DNA of 56,723 bases from Armatimonadota bacterium (lineage in GTDB: Bacteria; Armatimonadota; UBA10988). The DNA is taken from contig JACRKZ010000074.1 in the NCBI GenBank assembly GCA_016235455.1, positions 1 through 56,723 of the forward strand, written 5' to 3'. The notes below the pieces were generated by a model. That model was not told the DNA's origin. It was given only the letters and a program-made list of their open reading frames with translations, and did no database searches. The position numbers and the translations under genes were made by a program. Shown here one piece after another: positions 49,038 to 56,723 of this stretch. How positions within the stretch are numbered: position 1 is the stretch's first letter; each line of letters starts with the position of its first letter.

Positions 49038-51272
49038 GTGAAGAGGCTGCTGACTGGCTGGGTGGCGAGTCTGTTGCTGGTGTCCAGCGTGGCGGGGGCG
49101 CCGTCGTGGGACAGCGGCAAGCAGGGCCGCTTCGTCATGGCGCTGGCGCGCGATGCCGCCGGCGCGCTGTGGGCCGGCACCGAGGACATGGGCGTCTGGC
49201 GTCACGACGGCCAGGCCTGGCGCCAGTTCACGACCAAGGATGGCCTGGGCGACGACAACGCCTACGCGGTCTGCGCCGACTCGGCGGGGCGCGTGTGGGT
49301 CGGCCATCTCAACCACGGCGTGTCGGTCTACAACGGGCAGACCTGGCGCAACTACGACCTGCTCACCGGCCCGCTGGGCGACCGCGTTCATGCCATCGCC
49401 GCCGCGCCCGATGGCGACGTCTGGATGGCCACCAGCGCCGGCTTGACGCGCTACGTGGCGGTCATCGACGCCTGGGTCGACTACACCATCGCCGATGGCC
49501 TGCCCAGCAACCAGTTCACCAGCATCGCAGTCGACCCGCGCGGCGTGGTCTATGCCGGCTCGGCCTGCAATGGGCTGGCGGTGGGCACGCTGGCCGGCGG
49601 CCGCATGGTCTGGCGCATCGTGCCGGGCCCCATCCAGCGCCCGCAACGCTCGCGTGTCTCCGGCGAGAAGCTGTTGCCCTCGGCGCTCATCAACCACCTC
49701 AGCATCACCGCCCGCGGCCGGGTCTACGTGGCCACCAACTACGGTCTGGCCTACAGCGACGACCAGGCGCAGACCTGGACCTGGGCACGCGGCGTGGACT
49801 GGGCCGAACATGTCAAGGGCCTGGCCGATGGCGCGCCGAGGAACTTCAAGGCCGACGGGCCGGGCACGCTGCTGGAAGACTACGTCACTTTCGCGACGGA
49901 GGACGCCAAGGGACGGCTCTGGGTCGGCCACTGGACCAAGGGCGTGGAGACCTTCGACCTGGGCGCGGGCAAACGCGTCTGGGACTCGGGCACCGACAGC
50001 GGGCGCGACTTCGCCAACGCCTGGCTGGCCGTGCCGGGCGAGGCGCCGCTGTTGGCCTGGTCGGGCGGCGGGCTGAGCCAGGCTGGTTTTGGCAGCGCCA
50101 GCGTTGCTGGCGTTGGCGCCAGCGCTGCTGGCGCCGGCACCCAACCCGCACCCGCCCCGAGTTCGGCAGCGCCCAAGCCGGTGCCGGCTCTGCCCAAGCC
50201 AGCCGCGCCGCCGAGTGAGAAGGACCTGGCGCAGCTCCAGGCGCGGCTCGCGGCCTGCGCCACGCCATCGCCGCCGGGCACGGCCGGCTTCCGCGGCGAG
50301 GACTGGCAGACCCAAGGCGATTGGGTCGGGCGCTACGGCCGCACCAAGGGCATCCTGTGCGCGCAGAAGGCACCGCTCGATGACGACATGGGCAACGACA
50401 TGTACACCATGGTCCGCGCCCGCATCGGCCGGCACCACGGCGACAAGGACTCGCTGCGCTACTGGGTCCACTGGCTGCGCAGCGACGATCGGCGCGTGCT
50501 CTACAACCCGACGCTGGGCTACCGCCGCCAGTCGGACTGGGACGACCACGGCGAGACCTACGCCATGACCTACGACGGCCCGGACATGTGGGTCGACGTG
50601 ACGGTCACCGCCGGGGTGCATCGGCTGTCGCTCTACTTCTTCAACAAGGACGGCCACGACGGCGCCAACCGCTGGCGCGACTACCTGGTGGAGGTCAAGC
50701 CCTACGCGGCCGACCCCAAGCAGGCGGAGACCGCGCCGACACTGGCCCACTGCCGGGTCAACCGGTTCTGGGGCGGAGTCTACCCGCAGTTCGTCGTGAC
50801 CGGCCCGGCGCGCTACCACGTGCGCATCGCCCGCAACGGCAGCTTCAACACGATCGTGCAGGCGGTGCTGGTGGACAAGGTCTGGGGCGAGTTGAGCTTC
50901 CGCGACAAATGGCGGCAGCTGTGGTTGGCCTCACAGCCGTTTGGCCCGGTGGACCAGGACTGGCAGCGGGTCAAGGCGGCCGAGGAGATGGTGCCCGAGG
51001 TTGCCGACGGCTTGGCCACGGCCGGGCTGTGGCGGGAGTTGAGCCGGGCGACGAGTTGCGACGGCACGTGGGCCGTCGATCGCGCGGCGCGGGTGGAGTT
51101 GTTGCGTGCGATGGTCGCGGGGAAGGCTTCGGCCCCGGCTACCGAGCGCTTGCGATGGTCGCTGCCGGCCTGGGAGCCGGAGGAGCGGAAGGGGTTCGAG
51201 ACTTCCGTAAGCAGCGCGTACAAAGCGCTGCGACAGAAGCTCGACAAGGACAAGGGGGCTCCGGCGGGCTGA
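49038..51272 (+). CDS. Secreted beta-propeller protein with C-terminal beta domain
   Basis: 744 aa. Signal peptide ends AGA-P (about residue 21). Residues about 25-345 form two-component-regulator-type propeller blades (ALWAGTEDMGVWRHDGQAW, RVWVGHLNHGVSVYNGQTW, DVWMATSAGLTRY, RLWVGHWTKGVETFDLG), but no kinase domain is attached. An Ala/Pro linker with internal palindromic DNA (about 350-395) leads to a C-terminal domain with LYFFNKDGHDGANRWRDYLVEVKPY in two parts, probably a beta-sandwich, and a helical tail. GTG 49038 has AAGGGG upstream; the frame from 48879 is rejected. First gene of a run of secreted proteins ending at the tetrahaem fusion. Function unknown; a surface binding or sensing protein is likely. 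Confidence 0.7.
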   Translation: MKRLLTGWVASLLLVSSVAGAPSWDSGKQGRFVMALARDAAGALWAGTEDMGVWRHDGQAWRQFTTKDGLGDDNAYAVCADSAGRVWVGHLNHGVSVYNGQTWRNYDLLTGPLGDRVHAIAAAPDGDVWMATSAGLTRYVAVIDAWVDYTIADGLPSNQFTSIAVDPRGVVYAGSACNGLAVGTLAGGRMVWRIVPGPIQRPQRSRVSGEKLLPSALINHLSITARGRVYVATNYGLAYSDDQAQTWTWARGVDWAEHVKGLADGAPRNFKADGPGTLLEDYVTFATEDAKGRLWVGHWTKGVETFDLGAGKRVWDSGTDSGRDFANAWLAVPGEAPLLAWSGGGLSQAGFGSASVAGVGASAAGAGTQPAPAPSSAAPKPVPALPKPAAPPSEKDLAQLQARLAACATPSPPGTAGFRGEDWQTQGDWVGRYGRTKGILCAQKAPLDDDMGNDMYTMVRARIGRHHGDKDSLRYWVHWLRSDDRRVLYNPTLGYRRQSDWDDHGETYAMTYDGPDMWVDVTVTAGVHRLSLYFFNKDGHDGANRWRDYLVEVKPYAADPKQAETAPTLAHCRVNRFWGGVYPQFVVTGPARYHVRIARNGSFNTIVQAVLVDKVWGELSFRDKWRQLWLASQPFGPVDQDWQRVKAAEEMVPEVADGLATAGLWRELSRATSCDGTWAVDRAARVELLRAMVAGKASAPATERLRWSLPAWEPEERKGFETSVSSAYKALRQKLDKDKGAPAG

Positions 51273-51310
51273 CGCTCGCGGCGGGGCCGAATGAACACAG
51301 GAGGTACGAG

Positions 51311-51769
51311 ATGAGAGGATCGCCAAGGATGAGGTGGCGAGGCGTGCTCGGCGCACTGGCGGTGACGCTGGGGTGCCTGGGATCGGCCGGGGCGGTGGAG
51401 GTGACGGCGACGGCGGGTGACGGGTCTGCGGCCGTGCCGGGTCCAGCGAGCGTTGGCCTCGGCGCCGTTGCCACGGATGCGCCGGAGCCGAACGATGAGC
51501 TGCAGGTCGTGAGCACGACGTGGTCGTGGGGCACCGTCTCTGTAGAGGACCTAACAGAGGCGGCGCCGGGCACCTGCCTCGCGCCGGTTCTAGTGGACGG
51601 TACCATCAGCCAACCCAATCCAGAGTTACCCTCGGCGACGCTAGATGTCAGTGCGACACGCGCAGGCACGTACCGCGTGACGCTGGCGGTGAGCGTGACC
51701 TACAAGATGAGTGACGGCAGCGAGGTCACAGGCGGCGCAGAGACCCAATGCACTGTGACGTTCACCTAG
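51311..51769 (+). CDS. Secreted hypothetical protein, 152 aa
   Basis: Signal peptide about 1-28 (ends AGA-V). The mature part is Thr/Val/Ala-rich and probably one Ig-like beta domain (ELQVVSTTWSWGTVSVEDL, AGTYRVTLAVSVTYKM), with two cysteines that could form a disulfide. ATG 51311 follows AGGAGGTACGAG. It lies 38 nt after the propeller gene and is followed by two other secreted proteins, so this is probably one transcript. No family recognised. Confidence 0.6.
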   Translation: MRGSPRMRWRGVLGALAVTLGCLGSAGAVEVTATAGDGSAAVPGPASVGLGAVATDAPEPNDELQVVSTTWSWGTVSVEDLTEAAPGTCLAPVLVDGTISQPNPELPSATLDVSATRAGTYRVTLAVSVTYKMSDGSEVTGGAETQCTVTFT

Positions 51770-51803
51770 CGGGGAGACCCGGGCCAAAGGAGGTTCAGTT
51801 CAC

Positions 51804-52337
51804 ATGATCACGAAGTGGATACCGCTTCTGCTGGCAATGGCAATGATGCCGGCTTGGGGCAACGCCGCCGACGATGCTGGCGTTCAGTTCAGACTACACT
51901 CCCTCAGTCACCTGCGCATGGATCACAATGACCTGGGCGGCCGTTGCTCATGGATGTCGGAGTCGCACCCTCCTATCATCACTCTGGTCTGCGCTCCGTT
52001 TGGTGAGACGCAGCAACTGCGCATCGCCAGCGCCTTCCAGCCGCCGAACAACCAAGGTGGCCCGGTAGCCATACCGATCCCGCAGACTGTCTGGTATGCC
52101 TACCAGTCGCAAAAGGACAAGTGGCTGCACTTCGCGTGCGAGACGAGGTATGTGCTCGATACGAGTAGACCGCTTGGTGCCTATGTGACCTGCCCCAACA
52201 TGCCGCCGATACCGCCCGATGCCCAACACTTCTTCCAGTTGACGGCCTACACAACCGATATGAGAACGCACCACACGCCGCAGGGCCCGGCTGTTGAGGC
52301 AACTGTCTGCGAGAACCCGCCCCAGTGGCCTCAGTGA
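51804..52337 (+). CDS. Secreted hypothetical protein, 177 aa
   Basis: Signal peptide about 1-22 (AMMPAWGNA-A). Four cysteines after cleavage (GRCSW, LVCAP, FACETRY, YVTCPN) plus one near the end suggest disulfides. Rich in Pro, His and Gln, with no recognisable motif. ATG 51804 follows AAAGGAGG. Codons such as AGA, CTA and ATA are more frequent than in the saccharolytic genes of this window, as in its neighbours. It ends 9 nt before the next gene. No family recognised. Confidence 0.6.
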   Translation: MITKWIPLLLAMAMMPAWGNAADDAGVQFRLHSLSHLRMDHNDLGGRCSWMSESHPPIITLVCAPFGETQQLRIASAFQPPNNQGGPVAIPIPQTVWYAYQSQKDKWLHFACETRYVLDTSRPLGAYVTCPNMPPIPPDAQHFFQLTAYTTDMRTHHTPQGPAVEATVCENPPQWPQ

Positions 52338-52346
52338 GGGACACAA

Positions 52347-53828
52347 ATGCGCCTACACCACCTACTGGTGCCCATCGCGGCCATTGCGGGCGTGTCGCCT
52401 GCTGTGCATGCGGACGACAACTGGGCTCAGTCTGTCGTTCAGTGGATTGCGGGAGAGCAGGGGCTCAGCGTGGTGCCGGTGCCCGGTACGTTGAGGCCAA
52501 CGGCCTCTGCCGATAGCCCGGCAGTCGCTCCGCTGGAGCGACTGCCGGGCTCCTGGCAACAGGTTGGTTCGGTCAGGGCATTCGTGCCCTACGGAGACCA
52601 GGATGCTGTCACGGCCGAGATGGCGCAGCGTGGGCTGGAGCGCACCGCTCGGCTGCGGGCCTTGGTTGACGTGCTCGGCGAGGACTCCTGGCGCGCGTTT
52701 CGGCGCGGCGCGCCGTTCCCTCTGGCCCTATTGACGCCAGAACAGCGAGTGTGCGTGGACTCGTTGCTCGCGGTCTCTGGCTCGGTGCAGCCGACGGCGC
52801 CGGCGGGCAGTGGCGCGCAGACCGCGGATCTCGTGTCGGCACTCCGGCTCGTTGTACGGCCAGTCATCCGGTTCGAGCGCTTCGGCCGTCTTTTCGGGCA
52901 AGCTGACCTGATCGCCGAGGTTTGGTCAAGCGATGGGTATGACCTGAGTAGACGATGCACCAGGGATGCAGAGGGCTGCTTTGTGCCGGTTGCCTACGCG
53001 GGTCGATGGGCACGAGGCAAGTACGGGGAGGCGCCCGACCTTCATACGGATGCCAATGTGCCACCAGTGGTCCTGGGTGAGGTCGACAGCGCGCTGGCCG
53101 CCAAGCGCTTGTCGGTGCCAGCAGCCCGTATCGTGACGGTGGCCGAGATGTCCGACAGCCTCAAGCAGTGTTGTGGCTGGGATGTGGTGGTCGCGCCGAG
53201 CATCCGCCAACTCCGGGTTGCTCTTGGCCCAGGCGAGTATCCCTGCAACGAGCTCGCTGCGGCGGTCAGCGCTGCTCTCGCGATTGATTGCAGGACGTTC
53301 GACCGCCTCCTGTATTTCGTCAGTCCTAACACGTTGCTGCCGGCCAGCAGTGCGCCGGCTCCGCAGTTGTCCAAACCGGGTGCGGCAGCGCTCCGGAGGG
53401 TGGGCGCCAGCGCCGACTATGCCGGCTTGGTTGTACCAATGGCCTGGCACCGTGAGGGCAGGTGTGTGCGGTTCGCCGAACTGGTCCCGCCACTGTCTGC
53501 GTTCGCAGAATCGGTGTGGTACGCAACGAGGCATCCTGAAGCGGCACGAGACGAGGTGCTGTTCTCGGTCGGTGGACCACGCCAGACTGTCGACTCGTGG
53601 TACAGCCTGTGTGCGCCGCGGTCGGCGGGCGCGACGGCACTGCTGCGCCGGGAGTTGGCTGGCAGCACGTTGCAGTTCCGGCTCGCATACACCTTCGGCG
53701 TGGCCGACTACGCGGCTCTCCCGCAGGCTGCGGACGCCACCAACCGTCCGCCCGCTGGCCTAGCATGGGAGCAGCAGCGGGTCCGCTGGCTGGCGTCTTG
53801 GACCGACGAGGGCGGGCCGACGCCATGA
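52347..53828 (+). CDS. Secreted hypothetical protein with STN-like segment, 493 aa
   Basis: Signal peptide about 1-22 (ends VHA-D). Near residues 245-330 a secretin-short-domain-like pattern occurs (VTVAEMSDSLKQCCGWDVVV, then NELAAAVSAALAIDC), similar in style to the STN domain of the gene at 42170-43615. The rest is not recognisable. Codons about 57-68 are encoded by a perfect 17-bp inverted repeat. GAGGGA precedes ATG 52347. Its stop overlaps the next start (ATGA). It may be a partner of envelope complexes, but the assignment of the STN-like part is tentative. Confidence 0.55.
   Translation: MRLHHLLVPIAAIAGVSPAVHADDNWAQSVVQWIAGEQGLSVVPVPGTLRPTASADSPAVAPLERLPGSWQQVGSVRAFVPYGDQDAVTAEMAQRGLERTARLRALVDVLGEDSWRAFRRGAPFPLALLTPEQRVCVDSLLAVSGSVQPTAPAGSGAQTADLVSALRLVVRPVIRFERFGRLFGQADLIAEVWSSDGYDLSRRCTRDAEGCFVPVAYAGRWARGKYGEAPDLHTDANVPPVVLGEVDSALAAKRLSVPAARIVTVAEMSDSLKQCCGWDVVVAPSIRQLRVALGPGEYPCNELAAAVSAALAIDCRTFDRLLYFVSPNTLLPASSAPAPQLSKPGAAALRRVGASADYAGLVVPMAWHREGRCVRFAELVPPLSAFAESVWYATRHPEAARDEVLFSVGGPRQTVDSWYSLCAPRSAGATALLRRELAGSTLQFRLAYTFGVADYAALPQAADATNRPPAGLAWEQQRVRWLASWTDEGGPTP
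52515..52551. repeat. 17-bp perfect inverted repeat inside a coding sequence
   Basis: AGCCCGGCAGTCGCTCC, a GCT loop and the exact reverse complement lie within the 493-aa gene, keeping the frame open. No other copy was noticed in the window. Confidence 0.9.
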
Positions 53829-54952
53829 GGAGACCAGCATTGTGCAAGGGAGTGCTCGGCCTGCTGTTCGTGTGCATGTTCGCCCGCGATGTGCAGGCGC
53901 GACCGCAGTTGGTGATCGACGCTTGGCGGGAGCCACGCCTGATCGGCGCCACCGCGCGTCGGATGGACCTGCTGAGCAGTCTGGCACGGGTCTACTGCTT
54001 CGCTTACGCCAACGGGCAAAGCCTGGTGCAGACCGACGTGCCTTGGGTTGTGCGGCCGTCCTTCGCAGGGACCGGAGACGCGTTTGTGGAGTTGAGGCAG
54101 CGGTGCCGCGCGGCCAGGATTCCGCTGTACATGGCGGCTGACATGCTGGTATGGCGTGACTTCACGAAGTGCCCTCTACCGCAGGTGGTCCGTCCGTGGC
54201 TCGAACTTACGCCGACGTTCGACAGCGGTCGCGGACCAGTGTGGGATCCGGTTGTCTACCTTTCGCCATTCTGTCCCCAGGTCCAGGACTTCGTGACGTC
54301 AATGGCTATGGCCGTCGGTACCGGAAGATCTGCCTCGGACGGACTGGCCGTTGGGCTACGACTCTCGCCGCGCCTGCGATTCGGGACCAGCCAATGGGCC
54401 CGCGCTCATACCATCCGCGCGCTTGGGTGGGACCCGCTCGATGGGGTCGACGTGGGCCAACTGCCGCAGTGGACCGAATGCCGAGAGTCGTTCATCGCGT
54501 CGATGCTAGAGACCGTTGCGGCGACAGCGAGGGCAGGCGGCGAAGGGCGACGGATGGTTGCCATCGGTGATGGCGACCTGCCTATCAGCGACCTCGCCGC
54601 GAAGGGCAACGCCGCCGACAACTGGCTGGCCTGGCTGGAGCGCGGTCTGGTGGACGAGGTGCTTGTCGATGCGGTCTGGACGCCTGCCATCACCAGCAAA
54701 GTGTGGGGCGCGCTACGTCAGGCCTCGCTGGCCCAGATCGCACGCACTGGGAGGACATTCCTCGGTACGGCCCAGGCACCGTTGGCCCGGCTGGCACCCC
54801 TGGTGGGAGGTCGCACCGACGAGGTGACGCCCAGCCTGACCGAGCAGTACGGGCAGCTCAAGGCTGCGGGGGCACCACTGGACGCAGTCACCTTCTACCC
54901 GCGCTCGCTCGAGGAACTGTCCGAAGTGCAGGACATCATCAAGCCGCGCTGA
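53825..54952 (+). CDS. Secreted TIM-barrel-like hypothetical (possible GHL10-type)
   Basis: 375 aa, start overlapping the previous stop (ATGA). Signal peptide about 1-25 (ends VQA-R). Segments VVRPSFAGTGDAFVELRQRC, AARIPLYMAADMLVWRDF, VVYLSPFCPQVQDFVTSMAM and DGLAVGLRLSP recall, in order, strands of family-10-like putative glycosyl hydrolases (GHL10), and LVDEVLVDAVW resembles a late barrel strand. The catalytic acids cannot be placed, so function is open. It is translationally coupled to the STN-like protein and precedes the tetrahaem fusion by 10 nt. Confidence 0.5.
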   Translation: MRRPALCKGVLGLLFVCMFARDVQARPQLVIDAWREPRLIGATARRMDLLSSLARVYCFAYANGQSLVQTDVPWVVRPSFAGTGDAFVELRQRCRAARIPLYMAADMLVWRDFTKCPLPQVVRPWLELTPTFDSGRGPVWDPVVYLSPFCPQVQDFVTSMAMAVGTGRSASDGLAVGLRLSPRLRFGTSQWARAHTIRALGWDPLDGVDVGQLPQWTECRESFIASMLETVAATARAGGEGRRMVAIGDGDLPISDLAAKGNAADNWLAWLERGLVDEVLVDAVWTPAITSKVWGALRQASLAQIARTGRTFLGTAQAPLARLAPLVGGRTDEVTPSLTEQYGQLKAAGAPLDAVTFYPRSLEELSEVQDIIKPR

Positions 54953-54962
54953 GGACGCCACC

Positions 54963-56267
54963 ATGACCACGCATCGCTCGTTGGCCCTAGCCGCGCTGGC
55001 CGGTCTGTCGTTGCTCGCCGGCTTGGCCGCCGACCCGGCCAAGCCGGGCTTCACGCTCTACTACACCCACGACGCCATGGGCTACCTGGAGTCGTGCGGC
55101 TGCGCCGGCCCGGTCATTGGCCTGGCCGATATGGTCAACGAGCTGATGGCCCGGCGCAAAGCCGTCACGGGTCCGACGTTGACGCTCGATGGCGGCAACC
55201 TGAGCAAGGACCAATCACGCGGCAGGATCGTCTGGGACGCGCTGAGCCGCGGCGGATACGACGTGGTCGCCTTCGGCCCGTCCGATGTGGCCTGGCAGCA
55301 CGAGTATTGGCCGATGGTCTTCGAGAAGAAGCTGCCGGTGCTCGTGGGTCCCTGGTTCCAGCATGGCAACAACCTGGCCAACGGCATCGCCGTGCCGCGC
55401 TGGACCAAGAAGCTGGGCGACCTGACCGTCGGCGTGACCAGCAGCGGCCCGCGCGCCGAGGTGGTCGACAAGGAGGTCAAGGCCACGCAAGCCGTCCTGG
55501 CCGAGCTGAGGAAGACCTGTGACGTGGTGATCCTGGTCAGCTACCACGACATCGGCGTGGAACGCGCGCTGGTCGACACCGGCCTGCTGGGCGATGCCGA
55601 TCTGGTCATCGGCTGCCGCGGCTGCGCGCTGCTGGAGAACCCCGAGCAGACGCGCAACACCTGGTTCCTGCCCGAGGCCCCCCAAGGCCGCCGCTTCGGC
55701 CAGCTCAAGCTCAGCGTCTCGCCTGCCGACGCCGCCCTGGCTCAGACCGGCCGCAAGTACAAGCTGGCCCTGGCCTACGAGAGCATCACGCCCAAGCAGA
55801 GCGCGAAGGCCGATGACCCCATCGTGGCCGACACCAGGAAGCAGCAGCAACGCGAGGCGCGCATTCAGGTGGCCAAGGGCTACGACAGCGACCTGGACGT
55901 CATGGCCAAGTACGGCTACGTGCCCTCTGACCGCTGCGCGACCTGCCATCGCGAGCAGTATGTGGCCTGGGGCCGCAGCCGCCATGCGCAGGCCTTCCGG
56001 ACGCTGCTGGACAAGAAGGCGCTGCGCGATGAGTGCCTGCCGTGCCATGCCTATGAGATCAAGGCGACCGGCAAGTTCCTCACGCCGACCAAGCAGGAAC
56101 GCGGCGTGGAGTGCATCGCCTGCCACGGCAACGGCATGGTGCATCTGTACATTCCGCGGAAGGACACCATCGACCGCGGCGACCGCACGCTGTGCGTGGG
56201 CTGCCACACCCAGGTCAACGACCCGAACTGGGATGCCGAAAAGCGCTGGGCGGCGATAGCGCACTGA
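54963..56267 (+). CDS. 5'-nucleotidase-like domain fused to a tetrahaem cytochrome c554-type domain
   Basis: 434 aa exported protein. Signal peptide about 1-23 (ends GLAA-D). Residues about 28-270 follow the order of a 5'-nucleotidase/metallophosphatase domain (FTLYYTHDAMGYLESCGC, GLADMVNEL, LTLDGGNLS, VSYHDIG), but the metal-binding GNH and GHSH blocks are replaced by FGPSDVA and IGCRGCA. A charged linker (about 275-310) leads to four CXXCH sites: CATCH, CLPCH, CIACH and CVGCH, arranged like cytochrome c554. GAGGA precedes ATG 54963. It closes the secreted-protein run, 7 kb from the MtrA/MtrB-like pair. Likely a periplasmic electron carrier or reductase; phosphatase activity looks lost. Confidence 0.85.
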   Translation: MTTHRSLALAALAGLSLLAGLAADPAKPGFTLYYTHDAMGYLESCGCAGPVIGLADMVNELMARRKAVTGPTLTLDGGNLSKDQSRGRIVWDALSRGGYDVVAFGPSDVAWQHEYWPMVFEKKLPVLVGPWFQHGNNLANGIAVPRWTKKLGDLTVGVTSSGPRAEVVDKEVKATQAVLAELRKTCDVVILVSYHDIGVERALVDTGLLGDADLVIGCRGCALLENPEQTRNTWFLPEAPQGRRFGQLKLSVSPADAALAQTGRKYKLALAYESITPKQSAKADDPIVADTRKQQQREARIQVAKGYDSDLDVMAKYGYVPSDRCATCHREQYVAWGRSRHAQAFRTLLDKKALRDECLPCHAYEIKATGKFLTPTKQERGVECIACHGNGMVHLYIPRKDTIDRGDRTLCVGCHTQVNDPNWDAEKRWAAIAH

Positions 56268-56321
56268 CGAAGGAGTTGCCGGGGCACGGCGAATGGTCGC
56301 GGGACAGCAGAGAGAGAGCCC

Positions 56322-56723
56322 ATGAACCGTGCCCTGACCAGCCTGCTACCCGCCGCCATGCTCGCCGCCTCGCCGGCCTGGTCCGCCGATGGCCCACGGC
56401 CCGGCGCCGCCAACACCGACTGGTTCGTCCAAGCCGGCTACGGCGTGTTCGTGCACTATCTCAATGACGTGCAGAACAACCCGAGCACCATCCAGAGCCT
56501 CGGGCGCCAGACCACCTGGGACGAGTGCGTGCGCGAGTTCGACACCGAGCGCTTCGCCCAGTCCATGGCCGAGGCCGGCGCGGGCTATGTCATCTTCACC
56601 ATGCACCAGCGCACGCGGTTCCTCATCGCGCCCAACGCCGCGTTCGACCGCATCACCGGCTACAAGCCGGGCGAGGCCTGCGCCACGCGCGATCTGGTGG
56701 AGGATCTGTACCAGTCGCTGCAC
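56322..56723 (+). CDS. GH29-like alpha-L-fucosidase, N-terminal part (cut by window edge)
   Basis: 134 codons to the window end with no stop, so the gene is truncated by the window. Signal peptide about 1-22 (ends AWSA-D). NTDWFVQAGYGVFVHYL corresponds to the WF-x-x-A-KFGIFIHWG start of GH29 fucosidases, followed by FAQSMAEAGAGYVIFTM, the usual AGAKYVVLT strand. The Trp after the His (HWG) is replaced by Tyr-Leu, so it may belong to a divergent fucosidase-like subgroup. A weak AGAGAG site precedes ATG 56322. It restarts the carbohydrate theme after the cytochrome region. Confidence 0.7.
   Translation, partial: MNRALTSLLPAAMLAASPAWSADGPRPGAANTDWFVQAGYGVFVHYLNDVQNNPSTIQSLGRQTTWDECVREFDTERFAQSMAEAGAGYVIFTMHQRTRFLIAPNAAFDRITGYKPGEACATRDLVEDLYQSLH

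Noticed and set aside
1..56723. Mobile elements, tRNA or rRNA genes
   Set aside because: No transposase, integrase, terminal repeat, tRNA-like cloverleaf or rRNA signature was seen on either strand.

Overview
The window is a GC-rich (roughly two-thirds G+C by eye), densely coded bacterial chromosome segment. It shows no rRNA, tRNA, CRISPR array, transposase or phage gene. The best lineage clue is the pseudopilin-like protein at 35335-36030, with a prepilin N-terminus ending [13 protein letters not shown] and an H-X9-DG motif. This form is typical of Armatimonadota and also occurs in Lentisphaerota, Planctomycetota and similar free-living polysaccharide degraders. The Tat-exported Gfo/Idh/MocA protein, the many secreted glycosidases and the alpha-2-macroglobulin fit that picture. 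The exact phylum is an inference; no marker gene settles it.

Layout. (1) 1-14327 is carbohydrate and sugar-acid catabolism: a Tat Gfo/Idh/MocA oxidoreductase, a YjhG-type D-xylonate dehydratase, small secreted unknowns, an SDR and a TIM-barrel isomerase, two zinc-ribbon membrane paralogs plus the remnant of a third, a GH2 glycosidase, and a sugar ABC importer (binding protein and two permeases) whose first permease has lost part of its N-terminus. (2) 14394-17089 holds two tandem fatty-acid desaturases and a DUF4337 membrane protein. (3) 17165-29791 is an envelope-defence and signalling block. It has a thioester alpha-2-macroglobulin, a zinc-ribbon protein, an overlapping operon of Ser/Thr kinase with cyclase-homology domain, serpin lipoprotein and CYTH protein, and a soluble histidine kinase on the opposite strand. 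(4) 29811-42099 is again mostly saccharolytic: a beta-helix protein, GH78 alpha-L-rhamnosidase, pseudopilin, endonuclease III, aldose-epimerase-like protein, a GH36-like glycosidase candidate and a radical SAM protein. (5) 42170-56267 is an electron-transfer and secreted-protein region. It has a secretin-like STN protein, a nine-haem lipoprotein cytochrome divergent from a ten-haem MtrA/DmsE-type cytochrome plus an MtrB-like outer-membrane barrel, a methyltransferase, a propeller protein, four secreted proteins (three unrecognised, one tentatively GHL10-like), and a tetrahaem cytochrome fused to a degenerate 5'-nucleotidase-like domain. The right edge cuts a GH29-like alpha-L-fucosidase.

How the genes could work together. 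Regions 1 and 4 look like capture and breakdown of plant or algal glycans (rhamnose-, galactose- and fucose-containing) with uptake by the ABC importer and oxidation through aldonic acids. Region 5 looks like a porin-cytochrome conduit able to pass electrons across the outer membrane. Region 3 combines two unrelated classes of protease inhibitor with nucleotide-type signalling domains.

The most interesting candidates are the porin-cytochrome locus with its long divergent intergenic region, the kinase/cyclase-homology-serpin-CYTH operon, the phosphatase-like tetrahaem fusion, and several structural oddities: a 50-bp tandem duplication carrying a hairpin and start codon, a 17-bp perfect inverted repeat inside a gene, a decayed gene remnant, and a frame-disrupting deletion in a permease.
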